Below, one piece after another: positions 1-6,747 of a stretch of DNA of 20,945 bases. The stretch covers positions 1 to 20,945 of IMG/VR virus record IMGVR_UViG_3300043313_000282; one strand, given 5' to 3'. The notes under the pieces are model-generated. The model was not told the origin of the DNA. It made no database searches and saw nothing but the letters and a program-made list of their open reading frames with translations. Within the stretch, counting starts at the first letter, position 1. Every line of letters begins with the position of its first letter. Position numbers and translations under genes: made by a program. This DNA is from a virus.

Positions 1-70
1 ACCTCCACGTCAACTCGAATGGTGGATCCGTCAAGGACGGTATCGCCATGTACAACGGCATCAAGAACCA
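1..70. repeat. terminal overlap, left copy
   Basis: These 70 bases are identical to 20876-20945. The repeat lies inside one uninterrupted protease gene, so it is best read as the assembly overlap of a circular molecule, not as a biological direct terminal repeat. Confidence 0.95.
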
Positions 71-527
71 TCCCAGCTACTTCCGTGGTGTGGTCGATGG
101 CTTTGCTGCCAGTGCTGCTTCGGTCGTCATCCTCGCCTGTGACAGGGTGGAGATGGAGAAGGCGTCACGGATGATGATCCACGACGCAGGTATCGGTGGC
201 ATGTACATCGAAGGTAACGCGAAGCAGTTCCGTGAGTCGGTCAAGGAAGTCGAACAGATGGCTGACTTGCTTGACGATCTGTCCAACATGATCGCACAGA
301 TCTACGTAGACAAGGCGGGCGGCTCCGTTACATCATGGCGCTCGTTGATGGCTAGTGACAAGTGGTACACGGCAGAGGAAGCTGTCGAGGCAGGTCTTGC
401 GGACGGTCTGGTTGGAAGTACCGATACAGAGAACAAAGTGGTCCGAGAAGCCACTGCATCAGTTGAACTACCCACGACATGGGATGTCGAGGGGCTTCGC
501 AATGCTTTGAAGGGAGCATTCGCATGA
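1..527 (+). CDS. ClpP-like (S14) prohead protease, C-terminal part
   Basis: This is the 3' part of the gene that begins at 20653; on the circular map the joined product is 249 aa. It is probably the head-maturation protease that trims capsid subunits during procapsid assembly. Codons are read in frame from base 3. In joined numbering, the ClpP-type oxyanion motif NSNGGSV is at 79-85, the nucleophile Ser112 lies in GFAASAAS, and His135 in RMMIHDAG; the 23-residue Ser-His spacing is close to ClpP. The third catalytic residue is not assigned. The gene lies between portal and major capsid, the usual position for this enzyme in HK97-like head modules, and its TGA overlaps the capsid ATG (ATGA). 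The ATG at base 48 is internal Met91, not a start. Seen: motifs and position. Inferred: capsid processing. Confidence 0.9.
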   Translation, partial: LHVNSNGGSVKDGIAMYNGIKNHPSYFRGVVDGFAASAASVVILACDRVEMEKASRMMIHDAGIGGMYIEGNAKQFRESVKEVEQMADLLDDLSNMIAQIYVDKAGGSVTSWRSLMASDKWYTAEEAVEAGLADGLVGSTDTENKVVREATASVELPTTWDVEGLRNALKGAFA

Positions 528-1876
528 CGACCACTACTGCGACCCCTACCACTCCCAAGGAGTGGGAGGAGTACATTCACACCACGATGACCTCGCCCGA
601 GAAGTTCAAGGCCGAGTTCGACAGTGGTAACTTCACCGCTGCGCTCAAGGGCTACCAGGGCGCTACCAACAAGACCATGGAAGACATCAAGGGCCAGGTC
701 ACCGAGCAGGTGCAGGCCTCCGTCCTCGAGATGTTCAAGCGAAACGGTACGGCTCCGACCAACCGCGTGAACCTCTCCGGTCAGCGTGGTGCGGCTCACT
801 TCAACGACAAGGCTCCGGGTGCTGGCCTCAACGGCAAGTACAAGTCGGCTGGTGACTTCTTCCAGAACGCCCTCGGCAAGCCTGGTGCTCTGAACGAGGA
901 GCAGCGCAACCAGCAGATGGAGCTCCTGAACTACTCGTCGAACACTGGTGAGGGTGGTGGCTACCTGGTTCCTGAGGAGTGGCGCTCGGAGCTCTTCTCC
1001 GGACCTGCGATGGCTGACTTCGTCGTGCGTCCGCGTGCGACCGTCATCCCGATGGCGTCGAAGACCCTTCACTTCCCGGCTGTCGACTTCACCACCGAGG
1101 TCGGCGAGGTCCTGGGCGGTATCATCTGCTACTGGATGGACGAGGACGGGACGATCCCGGATACGTCGGCCAGCTTCGCACAGATCGAACTGATCGCGAA
1201 CCGTCTCGCGGCGGCTGCTCTGGTTCCGAACGATACTCTCAAGGATGCTGGTGCCCTGGACGCGTGGCTGCGGAGCATGCTTCCGAAGGCCATCCGGGAG
1301 TTCGAGGACCGTGCCTTCCTCAAGGGTAATGGTGTCAAGAAGCCCCTCGGCGCTCTGACCAACCACGCGTCGATGATCGTGGCGGGCGACGAGAGTGGTC
1401 AGTCGACCGCTTCGATCACCTGGAACAACGTTCTCGCCATGGCCTCGCGTCTTCTGCCGGAGTCGTGGAACAGTGCCGTGTGGACGATCACGCCTGACGC
1501 GTTCGCGGAGATCTACACCATGGCCAACCCGGTTGGTACTGGTGGTGACTCCGTGATGGTCGGTGGCGGTACGGGTGCTCAGGCTCCCGCGCAGTCTCTC
1601 CTTGGTCGTCCGATCGTCTGGAGCCGTAAGGCTCCGGGTGCGATGGGTACGCAGGGCGACATCAGCCTGTCGGACTACTCGTACTACGCGATCGGTGACC
1701 GGCAGGACGTGCGGCTCGACACCTCCGAGCACGCCTACTTCCTGGCGGACAAGACGGCGTTCAAGGTCATTGAGCGTGTCGACGGCACTCCGCTGCTGCT
1801 CGCGCCGCTGACCCCGGAGAACGGTGGACCGACCCTGTCGGCGTTCGTTCAGCTCGAGACGCGTTCGACCGACTAA
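524..1876 (+). CDS. HK97-fold major capsid protein
   Basis: A 450-aa major head subunit. The N-terminal ~130 residues are charged and helical in character and look like a scaffolding delta domain that the upstream protease would remove. The remainder carries HK97-family signatures: a GGGYLVPEEW segment opening the mature domain, FLKGNGVKKPLGALTNHA in the middle, and GDRQDVRLDTSEHAYFLADK near the C-terminus. The ATG at 524 is chosen because it overlaps the protease stop and has AAGGGAG seven bases upstream; a longer reading from 479 adds 15 residues lying within the protease gene. Codon use is strikingly restricted (GTC, CTC, AAG, GAC, almost no rare Leu codons), as expected of a very highly expressed gene. 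I cannot place the exact protease cleavage site. Confidence 0.95.
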   Translation: MTTTTATPTTPKEWEEYIHTTMTSPEKFKAEFDSGNFTAALKGYQGATNKTMEDIKGQVTEQVQASVLEMFKRNGTAPTNRVNLSGQRGAAHFNDKAPGAGLNGKYKSAGDFFQNALGKPGALNEEQRNQQMELLNYSSNTGEGGGYLVPEEWRSELFSGPAMADFVVRPRATVIPMASKTLHFPAVDFTTEVGEVLGGIICYWMDEDGTIPDTSASFAQIELIANRLAAAALVPNDTLKDAGALDAWLRSMLPKAIREFEDRAFLKGNGVKKPLGALTNHASMIVAGDESGQSTASITWNNVLAMASRLLPESWNSAVWTITPDAFAEIYTMANPVGTGGDSVMVGGGTGAQAPAQSLLGRPIVWSRKAPGAMGTQGDISLSDYSYYAIGDRQDVRLDTSEHAYFLADKTAFKVIERVDGTPLLLAPLTPENGGPTLSAFVQLETRSTD

Positions 1877-1879
1877 TAC

Positions 1880-1897
1880 CTCTCCTGCCCGGGAGAG
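1880..1897 (+). other. hairpin just after the capsid gene
   Basis: CTCTCC and GGAGAG form a perfect 6-bp stem around TGCCCG, three bases after the capsid stop. There is no U-tract, so it may be an mRNA 3'-end stabiliser, a weak attenuator or a processing site, not a proven terminator. The string CTCTCCTGCCCGGG recurs exactly at 13560-13573, where on the opposite strand it contains the ribosome-binding site of a 35-aa gene. Confidence 0.5.
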
Positions 1898-1905
1898 TAA
1901 GTGGA

Positions 1906-1979
1906 GTGGGCGATGGGATCGAGGAATGGTGAAGACCGTTGCTCCGGCCCGGGTGGAGGTTCGAGCCCTCCCGCCCACG
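1906..1979 (+). tRNA. tRNA-like element, possibly degenerate
   Basis: A 7-bp acceptor stem GTGGGCG/CGCCCAC (1906-1912 with 1972-1978) encloses a canonical T-arm: stem GGAGG/CCTCC (1955-1959 with 1967-1971) and 7-base loop TTCGAGC, matching the TTCRANY consensus. Total length with the discriminator G1979 is 74, as in a normal tRNA, and no CCA is encoded. The centre does not fit: the best anticodon arm is GACCG/CGGCC (1934-1938 with 1945-1949), which has one mismatch and a 6-base loop TTGCTC. No good D-stem is visible; AATGGT/ACCGTT (1925-1930 with 1935-1940) is a competing hairpin. It lies in the 166-bp gap between capsid and the next head gene. It could be a decayed tRNA, an unusual functional one, or a tRNA-mimicking processing signal. 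I assign no anticodon. Confidence 0.45.
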
Positions 1980-2042
1980 CGCTAAACCTCGTGACGGTCA
2001 ATCGGATCGTACACCGGGTCGAATCCCCAGAGAGGGGAAGCA

Positions 2043-2591
2043 ATGCGTGCACTTGGCGACATCATTGACATCGGTACCTGCTTCGCGCCTGTCGACATCG
2101 ACACCGCGAACGCTTGGACCGGTAAGCGGATCAGCCTTGCTGGTGCGGCTGCAATCACCTTCGTCTTCTTCGGTGCTGTGGGTGGCGCTGAGGATCTGGT
2201 TCTCGACTGGAACCAGCACACCGCCTACACCGGTGGTACCACTGCTGACCTCGACGCTGTGGGTGTCTCCACGAGTCGTGGTCTGACGGAGTACTACATC
2301 AAGGCCGAGACGGCTCTCGACAACGACGAGTCCTGGGTCCGTGTGACGCAGTCTGTCGCGTCGGAGCTGACTGTCGTCGGCGCGACCTACGGTGCGATGC
2401 AGAAGATCGTGGTCTCGTCCATCGAGGCAACGCAGGTGGCCGACGGTTACTCTCACGTGTCGGTCAACGGTGCAATCACCACGGGTACGGCTCAGCTGGC
2501 CGGTGGCCTGTACATCCTCCACGGACTTCGGCAGCGGCGTCGTCCCGATCGCCTCGGGAACCTGCTGAACCCGAACGTCGCGAACGCGTAA
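2043..2591 (+). CDS. putative head-associated structural protein (unknown family)
   Basis: A 182-aa protein directly downstream of the capsid gene. It is rich in Ala, Gly, Thr and Val with alternating hydrophobic stretches suggesting a beta fold, and it ends in a basic, proline-containing tail (LRQRRRPDRLGNLLNP). GAGGGGAA stands just before the ATG. Codon use is as restricted as that of the capsid gene, which argues for abundant expression. Position and composition suggest a capsid decoration or minor head protein, but no catalytic or family-defining motif is visible. A short hydrophobic run at about 32-48 looks like a buried strand-helix segment, not a membrane anchor. Confidence 0.65.
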   Translation: MRALGDIIDIGTCFAPVDIDTANAWTGKRISLAGAAAITFVFFGAVGGAEDLVLDWNQHTAYTGGTTADLDAVGVSTSRGLTEYYIKAETALDNDESWVRVTQSVASELTVVGATYGAMQKIVVSSIEATQVADGYSHVSVNGAITTGTAQLAGGLYILHGLRQRRRPDRLGNLLNPNVANA

Positions 2592-2601
2592 GGGGGCTGA
2601 C

Positions 2602-3057
2602 ATGACTGTCATTAACGAAGCGGCTGCCTACACCAAGGGCATCTACGGTCAGATTGCTCGCAAGTCTACGGGTACTCTGGCTGCTACGACCATTCCGCTA
2701 TTCACTATCGCCGGCGGTCTGGTCTCGATCACGTCGATCGTCGGTGAGGTTACTACGTCGATCACGGTCGCGAACAGCTACAAGCTCCAGGCGAACCCGA
2801 CTACGGGTACGACCAAGGACCTTGTGACTGCAACCGACATCGGTACCACTGACACTCTTGCTGGTTCTCTTCTGGGCTTCGACGGCGTTACTGCTTCGTC
2901 GATCCAGCAGGGTCCCGGTGCTGTACCGATGCTGCTGCGGCCGATCGCTGTCAACACTGGTCAGATCGAGTCGGTCTCGGCAGGTACTGACGGTGTAATC
3001 GTCTGGACCGTCACGTGGGTTCCACTGACGGACGGTGCAACTCTGGTGGCGGCGTAA
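2602..3057 (+). CDS. putative head decoration/minor structural protein
   Basis: A 151-aa protein that starts ten bases after the previous stop behind AAGGGGG. It is rich in Thr, Val, Ile, Gly and Ala, with almost no charged residues beyond the first 25 positions, consistent with a compact all-beta virion protein. A central stretch (GLVSITSIVGEVTTSITVAN, about 39-58) has clear beta alternation. It is probably cotranscribed with the capsid gene and shares its codon style, so a stoichiometric capsid-binding protein is plausible. The family is not recognised; a small surface fibre is an alternative. The structural assignment is inferred from location and composition only. Confidence 0.6.
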   Translation: MTVINEAAAYTKGIYGQIARKSTGTLAATTIPLFTIAGGLVSITSIVGEVTTSITVANSYKLQANPTTGTTKDLVTATDIGTTDTLAGSLLGFDGVTASSIQQGPGAVPMLLRPIAVNTGQIESVSAGTDGVIVWTVTWVPLTDGATLVAA

Positions 3058-3058
3058 C

Positions 3059-3466
3059 ATGGCTGTTACCGAGACGCAGTACACCCTAGCCATGCAGCGT
3101 CATGGCACTCCAGAGTTCACTGATGAGGATCGTGAGGTCCAGGAGCAGTGGCTCATGCAGCGCGAGGAGGAACGTGCAATGGCAATCCGTGCAACCGATG
3201 ACGAGGCCCTGGCGACTGAACTCTGGGGCGACAACAAGGAGTGGAACGACGAGCTTCGGCAGTTCGTTCCGACCGAGGAGGAAGGTGATGACGTATCAGC
3301 TGGGAACAGTACGGAGCGATCGTCCAAGCCGACCGTGAGCTCCGAGCAGACGAACTCGACCAGCCCCCGACCGACTGTCCCAACGACGGTACAGGGCTCG
3401 AATCAGGACCCCAAGGGGAGCTCCACTGTCCCTTCGACGGGTGGACCTGGCAAGGATAAGAAGTAA
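3059..3466 (+). CDS. hypothetical acidic protein with disordered C-terminus
   Basis: A 135-aa protein of unknown function. Residues 1-75 are strongly acidic and probably helical (many Glu, Asp, Gln and Arg), and residues 76-135 are a low-complexity Ser/Thr/Pro/Gly/Gln tail ending in Lys-rich GKDKK. The start at 3059 lies one base after the preceding TAA, so translation is probably coupled; the Shine-Dalgarno sequence is weak. The ORF can be extended upstream to 3035, but only into the preceding gene. The acidic helical half could bind partner proteins during head assembly, but nothing in the sequence settles this. It is the last gene before a 234-bp structured noncoding gap. Confidence 0.6.
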   Translation: MAVTETQYTLAMQRHGTPEFTDEDREVQEQWLMQREEERAMAIRATDDEALATELWGDNKEWNDELRQFVPTEEEGDDVSAGNSTERSSKPTVSSEQTNSTSPRPTVPTTVQGSNQDPKGSSTVPSTGGPGKDKK

Positions 3467-3470
3467 AGTT

Positions 3471-3560
3471 AGACCCTAGATAGCCGAGCGGTTCTTGTGA
3501 GCAATACTAACTCGCGAGAGCGACCAAGTCCTTTGGTCCAACCGCTCGGCTATCAGGTCT
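3471..3560 (+). ncRNA. branched foldback RNA element between head and connector genes
   Basis: A perfect 15-bp stem (3479-3493 with 3540-3554) is extended by AGACC/GGTCT (3471-3475 with 3556-3560) across a 3:1 internal bulge. The 46-base interior can form TCGC-GAGA-GCGA, a GNRA tetraloop hairpin (3512-3523), or GACCAA-GTCCT-TTGGTC (3522-3538); the two overlap by two bases, so they may be alternatives. CTTG/CAAG (3494-3497 with 3525-3528) could extend the outer stem. There is no U-tract. Possible roles are an attenuator setting head versus tail transcript levels, an RNase processing site or a stable small RNA. Only the base pairing is seen. Confidence 0.5.
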
Positions 3561-3700
3561 ATTGTCGTCTATCTAGAGCTTTGAGCTCGAGGAAATCACG
3601 TGCTTGTGAGACCTAGATTTAGATGATGGATCCACTCTATACTTAGAGTGATTAACAACTCCAGAGCACGCCCAAGGAACACCGTAGAAAGCAGCCGGAC
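3561..3700 (+). promoter_or_regulatory. leader region with small hairpins and a possible internal promoter
   Basis: This stretch has no credible ORF. It contains a 5-bp hairpin GAGCT-TTG-AGCTC near 3576 and a perfect 7-bp hairpin CACTCTA-TACT-TAGAGTG near 3633. TATACT overlaps the second hairpin and has TAGATT 18 bases upstream, so a weak internal promoter is possible. CTTGTGAG at 3603 repeats the string at 3494, and CTTGTG also occurs in the main rightward promoter near 16967. This is weak evidence for a promoter feeding the connector and tail genes. Confidence 0.25.
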
Positions 3701-4750
3701 ATGGGTGTATGGTACGCCACCAGGGAGGACGTGAAGTCTGCTCTGGATACGAAGTCGACCGCGCGAACGAATGCGCAGATCGACCGTGCGATTGAGGCAT
3801 CCTCTCGCACCGTCGAAGGCTTCCTTCACCGCATCTTCTATCCTCTGACAGCAACCAAGTACTTCCCCTGGCCTAACTATCCTCAGAGGTCCGAAGGCTG
3901 GGTGCTGTGGCTAGACGCCAGCGAGCTCTATTCGGTTACGGCTCTCGTAGCTGATGGTACGACGATTGTCAGTGCTGACTACTTCCTCGAGCCGCAGCAG
4001 TACGGTCCGCCTTACAACCGTATTGAGCTCGACAAGAGCTCCACGTCTTCCTTTACTGTCGGTGAGACCAATCAGCGGAATGTCGGTATCACGGGCGTCT
4101 TCTGTGGTTGCACCATCGCCGAGCTCGTTGGTCCTACTACTTCCGAAGCTCTCGACTTGACTGAGACTGGTGTCGATGTCTCGGAGTCGGCTTCTGTAGG
4201 TGTCGGATCCATTCTTCGCATTGACTCCGAACGAATGATCGTTACGGGGAAGCAGTCGATCACCACTGGTCAAACCATCACGGGCAACTTGACCGTTCAG
4301 AAGAACGATGAGACTGTCGGTGTCCAGACTGGAACCAGCTTTACGGTCGGTGAGCAGATCCTGGTTGACGCTGAGTACATGCAGATCGTCGATATCGCCG
4401 GGAACAACCTGATCGTGAAGAGGGCAGTCGATGGGTCGACACTCGCAACACATACCCTCGGCGCGACTGTCTACGCTCCTCGGACTCTGGTGGTCACGCG
4501 TGGCGCTCTGGGTACGACTGCAGCGACGCATCTGACTTCTGCACCTACCTACGTGTATGAAGTTCCTGGGTCTGTACGTGAACTGTGTGTTGCCGAGACG
4601 CTTCTCGAGCTCGGCCTCCGCCCAGTAGGCTATGCGATGACTACCGGATCACAGACAGCCTCGGCTACCGTGAAGCTGGATCCGATCAAGGACCTTCGTG
4701 ATAGTGTCTACGCATCGTACGGGCGCAAGGCAAGGATTCGATCCGTATGA
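3701..4750 (+). CDS. head-tail connector/adaptor protein with inserted beta domain
   Basis: A 349-aa probable neck protein joining portal to tail. Residues ~1-50 (YATREDVKSAL, then helices ending FLHRIFYP) and the C-terminal ~60 residues (VRELCVAETLLELGLRP onward) look like the helical gp6-type connector fold. Between them is a long Thr/Val/Gly-rich beta region, which makes the protein much longer than usual adaptors (about 100-200 aa). The insertion contains two related units of the form V-G-x-I-L-x-(I/V)-D-(S/A)-E-x-M, followed by a basic AVDG segment. A similar unit closes the tail-tip protein encoded at 9546. The ATG at 3701 has only a weak ribosome-binding site. The stop overlaps the next start (ATGA), giving translational coupling. 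The connector call rests on termini and gene order. Confidence 0.75.
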   Translation: MGVWYATREDVKSALDTKSTARTNAQIDRAIEASSRTVEGFLHRIFYPLTATKYFPWPNYPQRSEGWVLWLDASELYSVTALVADGTTIVSADYFLEPQQYGPPYNRIELDKSSTSSFTVGETNQRNVGITGVFCGCTIAELVGPTTSEALDLTETGVDVSESASVGVGSILRIDSERMIVTGKQSITTGQTITGNLTVQKNDETVGVQTGTSFTVGEQILVDAEYMQIVDIAGNNLIVKRAVDGSTLATHTLGATVYAPRTLVVTRGALGTTAATHLTSAPTYVYEVPGSVRELCVAETLLELGLRPVGYAMTTGSQTASATVKLDPIKDLRDSVYASYGRKARIRSV

Positions 4751-5127
4751 ACTACGTAACTACTTCAGGACCTCTCTTTGATGGTCGAGCAGCCATCATC
4801 CTCAAAGAGGCTACGGATGCTATCGGTCAGCAGGTTGCTGAAGAGGGTCTGGATCTCATTCAGTCAGACCTCGCTCGCGTCATCCGTACTCATCCCACGG
4901 GACGCTACATTCCTAGCGTGAAGGTTGTTCGTAGAGGTTCAGGTTCCTTTACCGTGGGAACCGATATCGTCTACGGTGCCTGGATCGAAGGTACAGGCTC
5001 TAGGAATGCTACGACTAGGTTCAAGGGCTACTCGACCTTCCGACGTCAGCGACAGGTTCTGGAAGCTCGTGCAGGTGTCATCGGTAACCGTGTCATCAAG
5101 CCGTACGTGGGGAGGTTGAACGGATGA
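4747..5127 (+). CDS. head-tail joining (HK97 gp10-like) protein
   Basis: A 126-aa neck or tail-completion protein. The N-terminal half is helical (KEATDAIGQQVAEEGLDLIQ). It is followed by HPTGRYIPSVKVVRR and a beta-rich segment FTVGTDIVYGAWIEGTGSRN that resembles the gp10-like family of joining proteins. The start overlaps the adaptor stop (ATGA), with AAGGA about ten bases upstream, and its own stop overlaps the next start in the same way. The order adaptor, joining protein, tail terminator, tail tube is typical of siphovirus neck modules. The family call is from pattern recognition, without an alignment. Confidence 0.75.
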   Translation: MNYVTTSGPLFDGRAAIILKEATDAIGQQVAEEGLDLIQSDLARVIRTHPTGRYIPSVKVVRRGSGSFTVGTDIVYGAWIEGTGSRNATTRFKGYSTFRRQRQVLEARAGVIGNRVIKPYVGRLNG

Positions 5128-5582
5128 CACTCAACTCGAAGGACCTCATCGAAACGGTTGCCTCGCACGCTATGGCTACTGGGTACTTCGATCAGGTTAA
5201 CCAGCACGAGGCTAAGAACGGTCCTGGCACGTCGATGGTTTGTGATGTCACGATCCTCTCGGGCCGCGCATTGGCATTGGCATCAGGCCTTGATGCAACC
5301 TCGGCCATGATCGTGATGTCTGTCGTCGTGTACCAGAGCATGCTTAAGGAACCGCAAGATGACATCGATGGCGAAATCATGGATGCTATCGATAGCCTGA
5401 TCAACCGTTACTGTGGAGACTTCACCTTGGATGGTCTGATCAGGAACGTCGACATCAAGGGTGCTTATGGTCAGGAGCTTAGCTGGACCATGGGTCACAT
5501 CGACAAGAGCAAGCAGCCGGTTCGAGCTGCTGAAATCTTCCTTCCCCTCGTCATCAACGATGCGTGGACCGACACTCCCTAA
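5124..5582 (+). CDS. tail terminator/tail completion protein
   Basis: A 152-aa protein likely to cap the tail tube at the neck and stop its polymerisation. It opens with a helix (SKDLIETVASHAMATGYFDQVNQHE), has central strands (MVCDVTILSGRALALASGL; MIVMSVVVYQSML), and ends in a strand leading to EIFLPLVINDAW, an alpha/beta layout like that of tail terminator proteins. GGGGAGG is eight bases before the ATG, and the start overlaps the previous stop (ATGA). Placement between the gp10-like gene and the first tail-tube gene supports the role. No catalytic motif is expected. The call is inferred mainly from order and secondary-structure character. Confidence 0.7.
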   Translation: MTLNSKDLIETVASHAMATGYFDQVNQHEAKNGPGTSMVCDVTILSGRALALASGLDATSAMIVMSVVVYQSMLKEPQDDIDGEIMDAIDSLINRYCGDFTLDGLIRNVDIKGAYGQELSWTMGHIDKSKQPVRAAEIFLPLVINDAWTDTP

Positions 5583-5591
5583 GGAGGTACG

Positions 5592-6332
5592 ATGACCAAG
5601 CAAAGCGGCCTCGGTGATCAGCTGTACGTGGATGGTTACGACCTCTCGGGTGACATCGGTAGCCTGTCTCGCATCGGAGGTGGACCTGCAGCTCTTGAGG
5701 TCACCGCGATTGACAAGTCGGCTCCGGAACGCGTAGGCGGTCTGCGTACGGGTGAGATCGCCTTCCAGGCCTGGTTCAACAAGGCTGCAGCACAGGCTCA
5801 TCAGGTACTGAAGCTCATCCCGACCACCGATACTCAGGTGTCGTACTTCAAAGGATCGGGCATCGGTAACGTCTGTGCCTCTCAGATTTCGAAGCAGATC
5901 GGTTACGACCCGACTCGCGGCGCAGACGGCTCGTTGAGCCTAGCGACCTCCGCACAGTCGAACGGCTACGGCCTCGAGTGGGGCAAGCAGCTCACGGCTG
6001 GTAAGCGAACCGACACGACGGCGACCTCTCCTGCGACTGGTCTCGACACGGTTGCCTCTGCAAGCTTTGGTGGCCAGTTCTACGTTCACCTGTTCACGTT
6101 CGTAGGCACGTCGGTAACCTTCACCATCCAGGACTCAGCTGACAATGCAACCTTCGCGAACGTCACGGGTGGTGCCTTCACTGCCATGACGGCGATCGGT
6201 GCACAGAGGCTCGAGCTCCTCAACACGACCACGATTCGTCGATATGTTCGGGTCATCACGACGGGTACGTTCTCTAGTGCCATCTTCGCTGTGAACATGA
6301 TCAAGAACGAGATCGCAGGACAGGTGTTCTAA
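5592..6332 (+). CDS. tail-tube-like protein with extra C-terminal beta domain
   Basis: A 246-aa structural tail protein. Residues 1-130 are recognisably related to the 135-aa protein encoded at 6748. Both begin M-x-K-(Q/E)-SGLG, share VT-x-IDKSA-x-ER near residue 40-50, a (L/F)K-x-(I/V)P-(T/S)T segment, and RG-(A/T)-DGSL before the end of the domain. Residues ~145-246 form a separate Thr/Phe/Val-rich beta domain (for example FTIQDSADNATFANVTGGAF and RRYVRVITTGTF). It is the sort of accessory sandwich domain added to tail-tube or fibre proteins. A strong AAGGAGG precedes the ATG by four bases. It may be a minor tube subunit, an initiator ring or the main tube protein with a decorating domain; sequence alone does not decide. 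Confidence 0.75.
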   Translation: MTKQSGLGDQLYVDGYDLSGDIGSLSRIGGGPAALEVTAIDKSAPERVGGLRTGEIAFQAWFNKAAAQAHQVLKLIPTTDTQVSYFKGSGIGNVCASQISKQIGYDPTRGADGSLSLATSAQSNGYGLEWGKQLTAGKRTDTTATSPATGLDTVASASFGGQFYVHLFTFVGTSVTFTIQDSADNATFANVTGGAFTAMTAIGAQRLELLNTTTIRRYVRVITTGTFSSAIFAVNMIKNEIAGQVF

Positions 6333-6742
6333 TGGTTGTCTCAGGTCAGACGCACAAGCTGTACGGCATCCACGTACCTCCGTCGAGCTTCCGAAAGGCA
6401 ACTTGCCAGGAGGTACATTGTAGCGCATACGCACGTGGCTGGAGTACGACACTCCTCCTAGGCGATGGTGACTTCGCTGACAAGTCCTACCACGACATCA
6501 GGCGCCTTGGCTTCAAGTACAAGATGGAGACGCAGCCCGACGGCTTCACTAGGTTCACCTTCGAAGCAGGCCAGCAATGCTTCAAGGGTCGAGCAGGGGC
6601 TCACCGCAAGCGCATCGAAGGGTCCAGCGAGCTCTTCTATGTCAAGGATCGGGGTGAGGTGATTCGGCGTACTGCCTCCACGTGGGTCGACGACTTCGCC
6701 AATCACCAGATCAACATCAGTGACGCTCTCGAAAGGGGCTGA
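6332..6742 (+). CDS. conserved-type hypothetical tail-region protein
   Basis: A 136-aa protein between the two tail-tube paralogues, starting on the stop of the first (TAATG). Visible features are an N-terminal VPPSSFRKATCQEVHC, an aromatic middle, and GQQCFKGRAGAHRKRIEGSS followed by a short FYVKDRGEV strand. I recall similar proteins in the tail modules of actinobacteriophages, but no function is known to me. Cys residues at the two conserved-looking positions could support a small metal- or disulfide-stabilised fold. The location suggests a virion or tail-assembly role. Confidence 0.6.
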   Translation: MVVSGQTHKLYGIHVPPSSFRKATCQEVHCSAYARGWSTTLLLGDGDFADKSYHDIRRLGFKYKMETQPDGFTRFTFEAGQQCFKGRAGAHRKRIEGSSELFYVKDRGEVIRRTASTWVDDFANHQINISDALERG

Positions 6743-6747
6743 CAGAC

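Noticed and set aside
1-70. True direct terminal repeats of a linear genome
   Set aside because: Seventy bases is typical of an assembly overlap, and the repeat sits in the middle of one continuous protease gene, where a physical genome end would be unexpected.
302-1978. 558-aa open frame on the minus strand opposite the capsid gene
   Set aside because: It mirrors the restricted codon use of the capsid gene, is rich in Arg, Val and Leu in a low-complexity way, has no ribosome-binding site and matches nothing recognisable. It is a shadow frame.
1998-2612. 204-aa minus-strand open frame opposite the gene at 2043
   Set aside because: Same cause: codon bias of the plus-strand gene leaves the opposite frame open. 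No initiation signal is seen.
3475-3500. tRNA D-arm resemblance (GCCGAGCGGTT) in the foldback element
   Set aside because: The same bases are fully paired with 3540-3550 in a 15-bp stem, and there is no acceptor or T-arm, so a tRNA is not supported.
3573-3854. 93-aa minus-strand frame covering part of the 3561-3700 gap
   Set aside because: It overlaps the connector gene, has no convincing start signal and has an unstructured composition rich in Ser, Arg and Cys. It would be the only reverse gene in the virion operon.
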